From Rostrohypoxylon terebratum (taxonomy: Eukaryota; Ascomycota; Sordariomycetes; Xylariales; Hypoxylaceae): a stretch of 17,700 bases of DNA. The stretch lies in the NCBI GenBank assembly GCA_022497145.1, contig MU386087.1, positions 1-17,700 on the forward strand, written 5' to 3'. Position 1 is the first letter of the stretch. The number at the start of each line of letters is the position of its first letter. The notes under the pieces are model-generated. The model did not search any database. It saw nothing but the letters and a program-made list of their open reading frames with translations, and was not told the origin of the DNA. The position numbers and the translations under genes were made by a program. Shown in pieces: positions 1 through 9,294 of the stretch.

Positions 1-130
1 TGATTATACTTGACCTCTACAATTACTGTTACCTTAAAATCAAGACCCTCTTATGAAGCTATACTTACTAAGCCTAAGTATAGGTTCGTCACATATGCTA
101 TGCCACGGAATCTTCGTGGAAGACTTGACA

Positions 131-150
131 TATTGTGCCTTATTGTGCCT
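131..150. repeat. Two tandem copies of TATTGTGCCT
   Basis: TATTGTGCCT occurs twice back to back, followed by TATTG again. A related string, TATTGTGCCTT, recurs near 758. It is a minor repeat with no evident function. Confidence 0.6.
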
Positions 151-986
151 TATTGCTGCCCAAGGAAATGACCACTTAAGCGAAACACAGGTTAGCTATA
201 TGGACTAACCAACACACTCTCTGCACATAGGTTACATCACTCGCCAAGTTAAGTCGTTGTGTTCGAGTGGTGGTGGGGGATAGTATGGTGATGCCCCGCT
301 TTATGTACCAAGGTACTATGGTCCTCTAGATGATCTCTACCTATGAATACACGCTTGATGGTCGCTAAGATGAACACTAAGATGCATTAGGTATTTGTCG
401 GCGTGAATTGCGTTTTAAATGATGTCTTATTTGTCTAACTAATGGTACATGATGTACTCATACATATCTAAAATAAACTTTACCTTTCCAATAGGGGGAT
501 TTTCTATGTAGGGAATGAATTATTAATATCTAGTTACTACGTAAGCTTTAGAAGACTTCTCGAGGTATCTTGTATGCCTATGTACCTGCATTACTGCATC
601 ATCGATATGTGTACTTTAAATCCCACGATCTCTATTCAAGCGTGAAAGAAATAACTCGAATACCTGTGATATCACGTTGACCTTGAAAGATCCGAATATA
701 TTTAATTGAACGAGGTATGTTATAAGCAAACATGTATATATTCCCAGTTTCGTTAGGTATTGTGCCTTTAGATGAGGTATACATATACTTATGATTTTGG
801 AGTCTTCGAGATAGGTATTCAAAAGGTCCGTAGACTCATTATTTACATAAGAGGGTGAATATTTGGAATTACGCATGTAAGGGGACTACGAAACTCGACA
901 TATCTAGACGAAGCCGTGGATGGGATTTGTCGAAACTAGTGTACCAATCGAAAAAATGAACCCTCTTTGCCATTTATTTTTTAAAA

Positions 987-1002
987 CTACCTACCTACCT
1001 AC
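987..1002. repeat. (CTAC)4 microsatellite
   Basis: Four consecutive CTAC units follow an A/T-rich run. It is a simple-sequence repeat and does not match the TTAGGG telomere unit. Confidence 0.8.
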
Positions 1003-1501
1003 TTAACAAGTTGCTAAGAAACCTACCGACCTAATGAATGGATCTAATCTAACAAGAAATACCTGGTCTTACCGCATTATCCGAGTTAATCCACCACTCT
1101 CCAACTCAGATAACAGATTTGAATTCATAGGCTGTAATACATTTACATGTGAAAATTTAATCCCTCGTGGAACGTTCTTTCTAAGCACCAATGGCCAATG
1201 ATTAAAGGGATTCCTAGCTAGGTGTATTGTGCTTTATATGCCACATTTCTCCCACCCATCTGTTGTCATAATTTCATCCTTTTTTCAAAACTACCTCCTA
1301 TGGGCGAACAAGGAAATTTCATTTCTCATCTTGCGCTTTGGAAAGATTTGAACCAAATACCAATCTCGTGTATTCCAGTCCTTTTCCCTTCTTGACCTTA
1401 TCAATTTGAATGGTTGTCTTATCTTTTGTACTCGATTTTGCGATATTTGATCAAAGGTTCGATCCTATCTGAAGGTATCACAATCAAGACTTGTATCCGC
1501 C

Positions 1502-2482
1502 TCACATTGAAGGGATGGACGCCTGTTCGGGAAGCGAGCGCCGCCATACTGGATGCCGATCGAGTAAATAAGGATAGAAATCCTTACACCCAGAACCAAC
1601 CAACAAGGGGTGTTTATTGGTCTCTCTTCCGAGATTGAAACCATGTCCTGAAAGGAGTCTCGGAGATTGTCCCTTTGTAAATTCTTTGAGCTCAACAGAA
1701 ATCTCCAACCTAACGACTTTATCACGAGAGTTTGATGTAGCGATTTGAGGGGATTGACTCGTATTTTGTGAGTCTTCGCGTTGGACCTGGTCTTCTGCAA
1801 GGGCTTGGACACTGTCTATTTTGCTTCAGTAATTTGACTAACTAACTGGATAGTTATGGGGGACAAGTTACCCTACCTGCAGAAGACTCGCTATGTTCCA
1901 AGTAATCAATGGAAATGCAGCATTGACTTTCGTTAGGATCGACTAACCGTTCTGTCCCTAAGACCACCTGAAAGTCGTCAAGCTTGTCTCGAATGGTCTC
2001 AAACTTGGTGGAGAATCTAGACTCTTGTTTTCCCACTCGCCAAGACAGAGTATAGAATTCCCCCACCCTCGCATTAGAGTGCAGCAGCTTCATTGTCGAC
2101 ACCTGGATAGTACTGTTTTTTCCCGGCGAATTCCTCGCCATGAATGCCTTGGTGAAAGAATTTGAATTGGAGGAATCCGTGGTGTAGAAGAGGAAATAGT
2201 CGTGCTAATAGTTATCAGTAGTGTACCACGCCGGACAGGGCAAGAATTACTGACATTTAGCAAGAGGCCAGGGTCTCCCCTAGTTCCTCCCTGATTGTGC
2301 TCGCTCTCCACCATTTCACTGGCATCAGAGTCATGATGTTCCACGCTACAATAAGACATTAGATCACCGTCTACGGTCGATTCAACTCCATGGGTAGTAT
2401 CAGAACGGAGAACGTTTTCTGGCTGTCCTCTGTGGCATAGCCGAGAGAAAAATGAGGCAAGCATACGGAATTTTGACCACAT
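1502..2482 (-). CDS. Three-exon gene of unknown function (282 aa)
   Basis: Exons by eye: 2482-2255, 2204-1877 and 1794-1502. The introns are 50 nt (GTCAGT..TAG) and 82 nt (GTAGGG..CAG). Splicing gives 849 nt in one frame including the stop, which is the main evidence that it is real. The first exon is Ser/Glu/Asp-rich. The second begins HDYFLFYTTDSS, contains KLLHSNARVGEFYTLSWRVG and a charged helical segment (around residues 141-160). The third has a polar linker then VVRLEISVELKEF and ends near LLDRHPVWRRSLPEQ. I recognise no family. I see no signal peptide or membrane span. Upstream of the chosen ATG the frame stays open for about 23 codons to a TAA, so an additional 5' exon is possible. 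It lies downstream of, and on the same strand as, the kinase-retropepsin gene. The opposite-strand frame at 1414-1638 is probably a shadow. Confidence 0.6.
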
Positions 2483-3200
2483 GTCGAAGTGCGGAAGTGT
2501 TGATTGTGGTGACGTTTCAAGTGATGATTGAGTGGAAGTGTAGGGAGGATGAACTTATTGGATCAACCTATGGGAATGGGACAAGGGTAGGTACTTATAT
2601 GACCTGCTTATCCAGACTTCGACTCCTCTGCGTCCAAATAACTCAACCCTCCTCCCCTATTGCCAACCAATAACTCCGTCCAAGAGGCGAGTCACAGATT
2701 TCGATTACGGCACCATCGATGATTCGGCAATTCATCCTGCGCTTTGCCGAGTGGGCGTCATGCCAAAAGAGGAGGCCACGTCTAAGGTACTCTTTAGGGA
2801 AGGCTTCCGATGTGCTGCCAGTCAAGTTCGAGATGTCGTCACAAGCAAGAGAGGGGGGCTGGGTTGCTGACGTGGAGTCTTTGGGGACCAATCCCTCATC
2901 CGACTCGCTTACAGTTTACATCTTGGTCACGTCTCATCCATGAAGGAGCTATCACAGGCGCATCACGCGCAATCTAATTGCTGCCATATTACTAGGTATA
3001 TGTCATGTGTATTCAGGAAAGAAACCATACGATTCGAGCCAACTGTCTAAAGTGGAAATCTCAGTGAAGAGCCGGCATATCGACGCGTAATGTCTACGGC
3101 TTCACACGCCATCGAGCCTTATCCGACGAACCAGGAAATTTTGATTAATGGAAATCACACGAGGAGTGAGGCGAATTAATATGATTAGGCGCCCAATCAA
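2483..3200. other. Intergenic stretch with an uncertain minus-strand ORF
   Basis: About 720 bases lie between the unknown gene and the end of the kinase-retropepsin gene. A minus-strand frame (2891-2643, 82 codons) and an overlapping plus-strand frame (2719-2943, 74 codons) are both open, and neither has a recognisable motif or clear splice partners. It could hold the promoter of the unknown gene and possibly a 5' exon. I do not call a gene here. Confidence 0.45.
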
Positions 3201-5001
3201 TCATCCATTGGTGTTGTTGAGTTGTTGTAGTCGGTTGAATGTAGATGTCGAAGCGAGTATGTCGAATGGCGTCGCCTCCGTTGCAACACAAAACCTTTCC
3301 ACTAAGGTCGACCTAGCATTTTCGACTATGCATGTTACCTCGACATACTCCCGCGATTCAAACGACTTCCCATCCAATATAATCGATTCTGTGGTTGTGT
3401 TATCGTGGCGATTGAAAACGGAATCACGAAGGACATCAGGTGAGATCCAGCATGCAGAAGTTGATGCAACATGTATCACCTCCACCTCTTTCCAATAAGG
3501 AACACTATCGAATCCAAGGAGGACTTTCGCGGGGAGTGCATACTTCTCCATATTATGTTTAGGTAGAATGGAGAGATCAATGTTGGGTGCTCCCTGCAAA
3601 TTTTGGTTAGTCCAATGAGCCTTTCAACTTATACACCTGATCACAACTGCAGTTGTGATTGCAGGGAATCATGTTGTGTCTTGTGTGAGTTGATGAGCAA
3701 GTACCTTGTTTTGGGGAATGTCTGTGAAAATCTTATCGTCATTGCAGCAGATTCCGCAATAATCACACTCACGAATTTCTTCCCTCAATACTCTCGCATT
3801 AGGTCGGTCTTCTTTCTTCCATTGTAGCATTTTCTCGATCCAGTCTAGAGGCTTATTTTCGCATTGGGTGTTGTATGCTCTTAGCTCTGCAATCAGGTCT
3901 TGGATTGCTTGCGACGACCTGCAAAACTTTGGGGGTCCATCCCGACCCAAAAAGCCATCCACATAACATCTGTCTCTCCCTTTCAATACCACAAACATCT
4001 CCAAAAAAACACACCCAAGCGACCAGATATCAGACTTGGAGTTCCGCGGTTCGTCTTTGTCGACTTCGGGAGCGCAGTACTAAACTCAGGGAGACAGTTG
4101 TAAGCTTACGTCAAGCCTCTAGGTTAAGATGCGGAGAGGAGGGAGCACGATGGTTGTTATGGTATACTGCGAGGTGTAGTTGTTGATGACTCACTTTTGG
4201 TGTTTTCATCTTCTCGTTCCTCGTCGTTGTAATCCCATCCGCGCTCCAATCCAGAGAAATCCCGAAGTCTGTAAGCAAGACGTTGCTACCTTTGACAAGG
4301 ATATTCTCCGGTTTGATATCCTTGTGCCGGATGTGCTCAACGTAATGTAGGTGCGCCAAAGCTGTGGCAAGGCAGCCGAAGAACCCCTCTAGGAGTTGCG
4401 TGTTCGGGTTTGCACCTTGGTGGAATTTGTCTAGGTATCTCGCAAGGTTGCAATCCGCCACTGGGCTCAGAAGCATACCAACATACCTCACGTCGGTGTA
4501 GCTGGCTATCAATTTTACAAAATGATGGAAGTTCACTGGGTGAGTCTTTCGCAATATACTCAGCTCTCCCTTGATGTAGTTCATCTGTTCAAGTTCTTCG
4601 TTACTCTTGCCATTATTGATGCGTTTAATTCGTTTTAGTGCATATACGCCCAGTGAACATTTTACTTTTGTAACTTCCGTGTTACTTGATCGGCCGATGG
4701 TTGTCACGTATTCGAGTGTTTTTGGAGTCTGTGATTGTTGGTTAATGGCATCTTGATGGAGGTTGAAATGGTCGGTCAACTGTTCTTCGGAAACTACGTC
4801 GAACCTTCTCTGCAGATACCGTTGTTGACTTTCCTCAAATCTTGCAGAGTCGCCTGGCGATAGATGGTTGGGGTTGGAGTCTCCGGTCATAGGTATACAA
4901 AAGTCCGAGCCTCCTAATTTTATTATGGTGTTAATGTCTTCCTCTCCAACTTGTGCCCGGCGTAGGGCGTCCCGAAGCTTTGATGTGAAATCATGAGCCA
5001 T
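3201..5001 (-). CDS. Ser/Thr protein kinase spliced to a retropepsin-like domain (524 aa)
   Basis: Exons by eye: 5001-4195, 4079-3705, 3593-3201. The introns are 115 nt (GTGAGT..TTTAG) and 111 nt (GTACTT..TTTGCAG, with GACTAACC branch point), both phase 0. Residues 1-100 form an extension shared with the NLR at 9295-14224. The kinase domain (about 100-394) has lysine K123 in YALKRI, catalytic loop HKDIKPEN (D228; HKD instead of HRD), DFG at 245-247, YCAPE at 270-274 and DIWSLGC. It lacks a full GxGxxG loop (TIGRSSNTEV). It is therefore probably catalytically competent. The third exon (395-524) looks like a fungal retropepsin-like fold: a beta-rich region, HVASTSACWIS (435-445) where active enzymes have D[ST]GAS, and ERFCVATEATPFDIL near its end. 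The catalytic Asp is replaced, so it is probably not a protease. An alternative is that the kinase reads through the second donor and stops at 3669 (405 aa). In that case the retropepsin-like exon would belong to another transcript. It is divergent from the HeLo-pseudokinase gene. Confidence 0.75.
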
Positions 5002-5696
5002 TCTACTGACAAGGTACGTTCGGTTGGCGGGGATGACTGTATGTACTGCAAAAGAGGTATGACGGATCTATCTAATGTTGATTGTGTGGAAGTTATAGGC
5101 TGGGGGCATATCCCAAATACCCACTAGGTATTATAATGTAGGCAGTATGGATGCATAAGGCTCAATAGCACAGCCACCACGGACCACTTTCACTACAAGG
5201 TTGCTTTTGCCCACCCCTTTTTTGCCTGTATGATGGCAGAGCCTCATTCATCTGAGAAAAATAACTCAACAGTACTTACAGATTACATACAAGGTTGTAT
5301 CAAAAGTGCAACTCCGCGATCAACCCCGCCTCTCGTCTGCAGCCACAATCTCTTTCATTTTTGTAAATCACCCCGGTCGAAGAGATAAGACGTGCTGATT
5401 CGTTGAAATGTACCTTTCAGTCTGACTTCAGCTGTCTACCTACACACCGATCTTCTCCATTATATATTATGTAGGTGCTTCTGGATCGGGTCGATACGAG
5501 CTATTGCGTCGTTCTTAGGGTGCCTTGTGGCCCACATCCGGTTGAACCACATTTTAATACTTTCAAAAATAGCGAATGATTTGCCGCTGATACGTTGCAG
5601 CTCAGGGTTCGCTGGAAGGTTTCGAACCTTGATAAGCGTAAGAATCAAGCCACATCCCACAAGAAATTTATCACATTTGCGCAAAATTTCTCTCTA
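5002..5696. promoter_or_regulatory. Divergent intergenic region between kinase and HeLo-pseudokinase genes
   Basis: This 695-bp region separates two start codons pointing away from each other, so it must hold both promoters. It has pyrimidine-rich tracts (5190-5225) and a TATATATTA string at 5461-5469, about 230 bp before the plus-strand ATG. I could not identify specific transcription-factor sites with confidence. No gene was seen inside it; the small frame at 5460-5684 has no motif. Confidence 0.5.
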
Positions 5697-7716
5697 ATGG
5701 CTGATCCTCTTTCTGCGCTGGGCTTAGGCATCGGCGTTGCATCGTTTATACTACAGATCACAGATGAGTGTATTAAGAGTTCGTCATTACAGAATGTCTG
5801 ATAGTCGAAATTAGCTAAATGACGCAGGATACAGATACTTCACGGAAGTTATTCATATGCCCGAGTCGTATCGATATCTAAGGGTTCGGGTCCAGATTGA
5901 GCAACAGCGATTCCTCAGCTTCGCCTCAGAAGCTGGCCTTCTGCATAGAGAGGGCAATATTTGTTCAAAACTTCATGTCAATCACCTACTGCTGAGGAAT
6001 ATTCTTATCGAAGTCAATTCTCTCTTTGAAAAATATGAACAAAAAAACAGGCGATACGCAAAGATAATGGGACAAGGAAATATCTCGTGGAACGACAACG
6101 GCGAACCTCAAACAAACATCTTAGAACTGCTCTGCACAAACCCATTAGGGCCTACAAATAACAATGTGCCAGTAGAGTGCGAACAACGCTTTTCCCTATC
6201 TAATGGTTTCCGTAAAGCAGGATATCGCACAGCTACAGCTGCACGGAAGATACGGACAATATTTGCGGAGCCTCAACGTTTAGTCTGGGTCAGCGTTGAT
6301 AAAGAAGAGTTTGAGACCCTCGTGGAAAGTCTGAAGGATCTTAATTCTTTTCTCATAAGCCTCCTCGATGCTTCCCATGTCAGGAAGTTGGGAAGCGATG
6401 TTGAAATGAATTATTTGGAGCTTCTACAATTGCGAAATGATGTCCAGAGCCTAAGGACCCTGATCGAAGCCTTAGATAGAGACGTTGTTAATCATGAGAA
6501 AAGTACAGCCCCGATTCTACCGGATATGTTTCAAAATTCATGTCTAGAATCAACTGTGATGGAGAGCAAACTCGATGACAATGCAAAAAGACAATACATT
6601 CGAACATTAGCAAGGCTGAAGCTTCGTCACATCGAAATCGACCGACCACAAAACATTGGTACCTCATTACTCCGCGAGTCAACTGGTATTCTGCTTGACA
6701 TTTCTCTATTTAATTTCCTTACGGGCGCTTCTCCTACATCCAACAAAGGGGGACGATCGACGGCATCGTTGGATAATCGCAATGTCTGGGTTGAATGGGT
6801 TGAACAGTCGCCGCGATGTCAGCAAGACCTTCCTGGTGTCACGTGGTCCGAGAAAAGGGTAGAAATGCTTACAGGACTCCTTTACGAGGGGATGCCACCA
6901 AGCTTTAGAGCTCCCAAGTGTTTAGGCTATACTAAATCTTCAATTCACAATGGAGAATGCAAATTTGGCATAGTATTTGAAAGCCCGTCTAACACATGTC
7001 AAAATCCAACCTTGGAAACACTTCGTCAGTCGCTATCAAGTCGCAAAAAGCCCCCGATCTCTACAAGGATCTCTCTCTGTAACACGCTGGCTGAATGTCT
7101 TTTCAGTTTCCATTCAGTGGATTGGTTGCACAAGGGTTTCAGTAGCAACAATATCTTGTTCTTCTACGAGGGAGATGATAGACCAAACTTCAAGATGCCA
7201 TACATCACGGGATATGGCCTTTCTCGACCTACAAATATATTGGAAATGACGGCGAAACCTCTATGCGATCCACGATCTGACCTTTACAGGCATCCTCATG
7301 CCCAGTATGGGGAAGCAGATAACCACTATCTTAAATCATACGATATGTATAGCCTAGGAATTGTGCTTATCGAAATAGCGCTATGGAGTTCTATTGAAGA
7401 TATCGTGGGAATCAAGGACTTACGCGATGCAAGGCCTATGGATCTGAAGGGAATAGCTGGAAAGCTGCTAGGGCTTTCAGAGACGGATGGCAAAGCAACC
7501 AATGATACTCCGGTTCCTATAGAGGAGGCTGCAAGTGAGTGCGGTGATTCTTATCGCAATATTGTGGAGAGATGTCTCGAGGCTGATGAGGTGGAGAAGC
7601 CGGCCTATACAGGAGAGTCGTCCACTTCCATTAAGTCTAGATTGAGAACAATGTTTAAGGAGCAGGTCACCGACAAGCTTCTGTTGATGAAAGAAGTGTT
7701 AGGAGGCTCGAAATGA
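5697..7716 (+). CDS. HeLo-like domain / pseudokinase protein, MLKL-like layout (656 aa)
   Basis: Exons: 5697-5778 and 5828-7716, joined across a 49-nt intron (GTTCGT..GACGCAG, branch GCTAAAT) that restores ITDECIK-RYRYFTEVIHMPESY. The start is set by MADPLSALGLGIGVASFILQ, a typical beginning of fungal HeLo / prion-inhibition-and-propagation N-termini. Residues 1 to about 250 are helical (HeLo-like). The C-terminal region (about 345-630) has a kinase fold, but HRDLKPEN is replaced by HKGFSSNN (462-469) and DFG by GYG (489-491), and no clear VAIK lysine is seen; it is therefore a pseudokinase. HeLo-family bundles are established membrane-targeting cell-death domains in fungi and are related to the four-helix bundle of MLKL. 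Its role as an executor here is inferred. No signal peptide, so it is cytosolic or membrane-recruited. It is divergent from the kinase-retropepsin gene. Confidence 0.85.
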
Positions 7717-7915
7717 GTTGTAACGGTTTTCTTTGTGTGATTTAGGGTAGTGTCACAAGAAACGCCATGTTTGGAGTCTTACAGCCTCCATGTAATATTA
7801 TCGCAACGAATTAATGAAGCTCCCCCGTATGCCAACGCTATTATAATGAGGTTATGCGAGACTCGTCTTTGTTTTATCTAAATACATGCGGCCCGTAGTT
7901 ATATGTGGTAGGCAT
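7717..7915. other. 3' flank of HeLo-pseudokinase gene
   Basis: This short non-coding stretch lies between the stop codon and the first target-site copy of the inverted-repeat element. No clear poly(A) signal or gene was identified. Confidence 0.5.
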
Positions 7916-7923
7916 TTAATGAT

Positions 7924-7971
7924 GAGTGATATTACAGACAGATTGGTTTTTGTGACACCTGACAACAGCTG
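7924..7971 (+). repeat. Left terminal inverted repeat
   Basis: This 48-nt arm starts GAGTGATATTACAGACAG and ends GACAACAGCTG. It pairs with 8405-8452 with five mismatches. Confidence 0.8.
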
Positions 7972-8086
7972 GTTGACATTGGCACCTTCCACCCCGCCAA
8001 CTTTGACATCACTCTTCACTCGAGCTATTGATTCAAACACACCTACACAGATCAATACCGTTTACTTTGAGGGAATTATTTGATGG

Positions 8087-8178
8087 CTAGTAGATCATTG
8101 ACTTCCCTTTCTAATGATATACGATTTCTTATATAAAAGTGATACTTGCATCTATCGTATGGGTTTCAAATCTACTAG
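8087..8178. repeat. Nested palindrome inside the inverted-repeat element
   Basis: The outer arms CTAGTAGAT (8087-8095) and ATCTACTAG (8170-8178) are perfect complements. Inside them ATACGAT (8119-8125) pairs with ATCGTAT (8154-8160). It could fold into a long interrupted hairpin; function unknown. Confidence 0.55.
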
Positions 8179-8404
8179 TTAGGTTGATGCCTTTTTAAGC
8201 CTCAAAAAAGACTTGAACTTTAAAAACCTACGAAATACAATCGCCTACCAACCCACCTGAATAATATATTTAAATATCTTAAAGGCGTTACATCAAAAAG
8301 ATTTAAAAAGGGAATTTAAAGAATATAATCACAAACTTTAAACTATTTTATTTATTCGAGGGTTAGATTAAGGAAAACAATGGTAAATGATATACTTAGG
8401 TGGG

Positions 8405-8452
8405 CAGCTGTCGCCAGGTGTTTCAAAAACCAATCTGTCTGTAGTATCACTC
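8405..8452 (-). repeat. Right terminal inverted repeat
   Basis: This is the reverse-complement partner of 7924-7971. It is followed at once by the second TTAATGAT. Confidence 0.8.
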
Positions 8453-8466
8453 TTAATGATATTGGA
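8453..8466. repeat. SINE target-site duplication, left copy
   Basis: TTAATGATATTGGA is identical to 8825-8838. Its first eight bases double as the right target-site copy of the inverted-repeat element, which shows the two insertions are adjacent. Confidence 0.85.
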
Positions 8467-8552
8467 GCCCGCATGGTGTAGTGGTTAAACACCTGGCAGT
8501 GCATTAGCGTACGACTACGCGAAGCAAGTAGGTTCGAATCCTGCTGTGGGCT
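8467..8552 (+). other. tRNA-like head of the SINE
   Basis: The acceptor stem is GCCCGCA/TGTGGGC (7 bp, one G-T). The D stem is GTGT/ACAC, the T stem GTAGG/CCTGC, and the T loop TTCGAAT. The middle part does not form a normal 5-bp anticodon stem; instead GCGTA/TACGC pair locally. I therefore do not call a functional tRNA or an anticodon. Confidence 0.7.
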
Positions 8553-8824
8553 ACAACCAACGGTCCGATCTTCAGGTTTTTTCACCCCGCTTTAGGGCCC
8601 CGCCGGGCGTTGGAGGGTGGTTCTGAGACGTTAGAAGAAGGCGGGTTCGGAGTAGGGTTTTTCCTGGTCCAAGATCGGCTAACCAAGGTCGCCGACGCAC
8701 CTGGTTAGAGTAATGCGTGGAGAGCAGGCGTGGTGGATACTTTCTTATGTCAGGCGATACCCGAAGATGTGTATTTACTACTTAGTTAAATACAGGTCGC
8801 TACGCGACGTTAAATACATCATCA
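8467..8824 (+). mobile_element. tRNA-derived SINE, 358 bp, with 14-bp target-site duplication
   Basis: The element starts exactly at a tRNA-like 5' end right after the left duplication and ends with an ATCATCA tail right before the right copy (8825-8838). The head has RNA polymerase III promoter boxes: A box TGGTGTAGTGG (8474-8484) and B box GGTTCGAATCC (8531-8541). The body (8553-8790) is unrelated to tRNA and carries no ORF. The 3' part holds small hairpins (GTATTTA/TAAATAC and GTCGC-TAC-GCGAC). A T6 run at 8577-8582 lies inside and could terminate pol III transcripts early, so this copy may be inactive or depend on read-through. SINEs need a LINE partner for movement; none is in the window. 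Family name unknown to me. Confidence 0.8.
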
Positions 8825-8838
8825 TTAATGATATTGGA
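8825..8838. repeat. SINE target-site duplication, right copy
   Basis: TTAATGATATTGGA is identical to 8453-8466. Confidence 0.85.
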
Positions 8839-9042
8839 ACATAAATGGTACTAAATAGATAATTGGTATTAGGTTGATAGCTGAGCTTCTTTACTGCCAA
8901 GCATCCCATGAAACTCCCGTGTAGGACTGGGATCGGCCCATAAAAGAGTTCCTTGGCAGAATATCCCTAGATAACTAGACAAAGAGGGCCCTTTGTATAA
9001 TATACCACGCCTCTTTAGGTAAGGTATCTTGGAGCTTTTCGC
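8839..9042. other. Non-coding stretch between SINE and retropepsin-like remnant
   Basis: No gene, RNA or repeat recognised. It is probably the 3' flank of the NLR gene. Confidence 0.5.
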
Positions 9043-9294
9043 CTAATAATGAAGTTTCCCAAGTTTTCTATGCATCGTGACAGAACCACCCGAGTCAAGA
9101 TAAATATGAAAGTCATAGGATGCCACCCCTATTACAACACAAAACTCCTCCATGGGGATCAACTTATCATTGATCACTTAAGTGATTCCTAAATAATCGA
9201 ACTCATAGAATATACTCAGCGTAGACGATTCAGGCTCCATGTCTCCTAATCTATTCATTAATAACTAACAAATTAGGGTCTAGTAAATACTCAC
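9043..9294 (-). pseudogene. Possible decayed retropepsin-like exon downstream of the NLR kinase
   Basis: A 36-codon minus-strand frame (9153-9043) reads MEEFCVVIGVASYDFHIYLD followed by SGGSVT. Hydrophobic residues followed by DSGGSV match the active-site pattern of retropepsin-like folds. The start MEEFCVV also resembles MEKYALP in the retropepsin-like exon behind the sister kinase. Just after the NLR stop codon TAG comes a perfect donor GTGAGT, at the position where the sister gene splices into its retropepsin exon. I infer an ancestral exon lost through a nonsense change and decay. It is short and the resemblance is modest; chance is possible. Confidence 0.4.

Larger units (their letters stand above)
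1..1501. other. AT-rich gene-poor region
   Basis: I see no convincing gene here. Open frames are short and AT-rich; the longest (86 codons, minus strand, 616-876) has no recognisable motif and low-complexity hydrophobic composition. The stretch carries small direct repeats and a (CTAC)4 tract. No tRNA or rRNA was recognised. It may be decayed repeat DNA or ordinary intergenic DNA; I cannot tell which by eye. Confidence 0.6.
7924..8452. mobile_element. 529-bp terminal-inverted-repeat element (MITE-like)
   Basis: The ends are 48-nt inverted repeats (7924-7971 and 8405-8452) matching at 43 of 48 positions by hand alignment; both begin GAGTGATA read inward. They are flanked directly by an identical 8-bp sequence TTAATGAT (7916-7923 and 8453-8460), as expected for a target-site duplication. 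No transposase frame fits inside, so it is non-autonomous. An 8-bp duplication is typical of hAT-type elements, but the terminal bases are not a classic hAT CAGTG, so the superfamily is uncertain. The interior is AT-rich, with a nested palindrome at 8087-8178. Confidence 0.75.

Noticed and set aside
616..876. 86-codon minus-strand ORF in the AT-rich region
   Set aside because: No motif, low-complexity composition, no neighbouring exons with matching splice sites.
987..1002. Telomere-like or subtelomeric repeat
   Set aside because: The unit is CTAC, not TTAGGG/CCCTAA, and only four copies are present.
2719..2943. Plus-strand ORF overlapping an equally long minus-strand ORF (2891-2643)
   Set aside because: Both strands are open, and neither shows a motif or good splice partners, so neither could be supported.
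3148..3498. 116-codon plus-strand ORF
   Set aside because: It is the antisense of the retropepsin-like exon on the minus strand, which has better motifs and splice signals.
8467..8552. A functional tRNA gene with intron
   Set aside because: Acceptor, D and T arms are fine, but no proper anticodon stem can be formed, and the unit is the head of an element bounded by a perfect 14-bp duplication. A T6 run 25 nt downstream kept this possibility open, but the SINE reading explains more.
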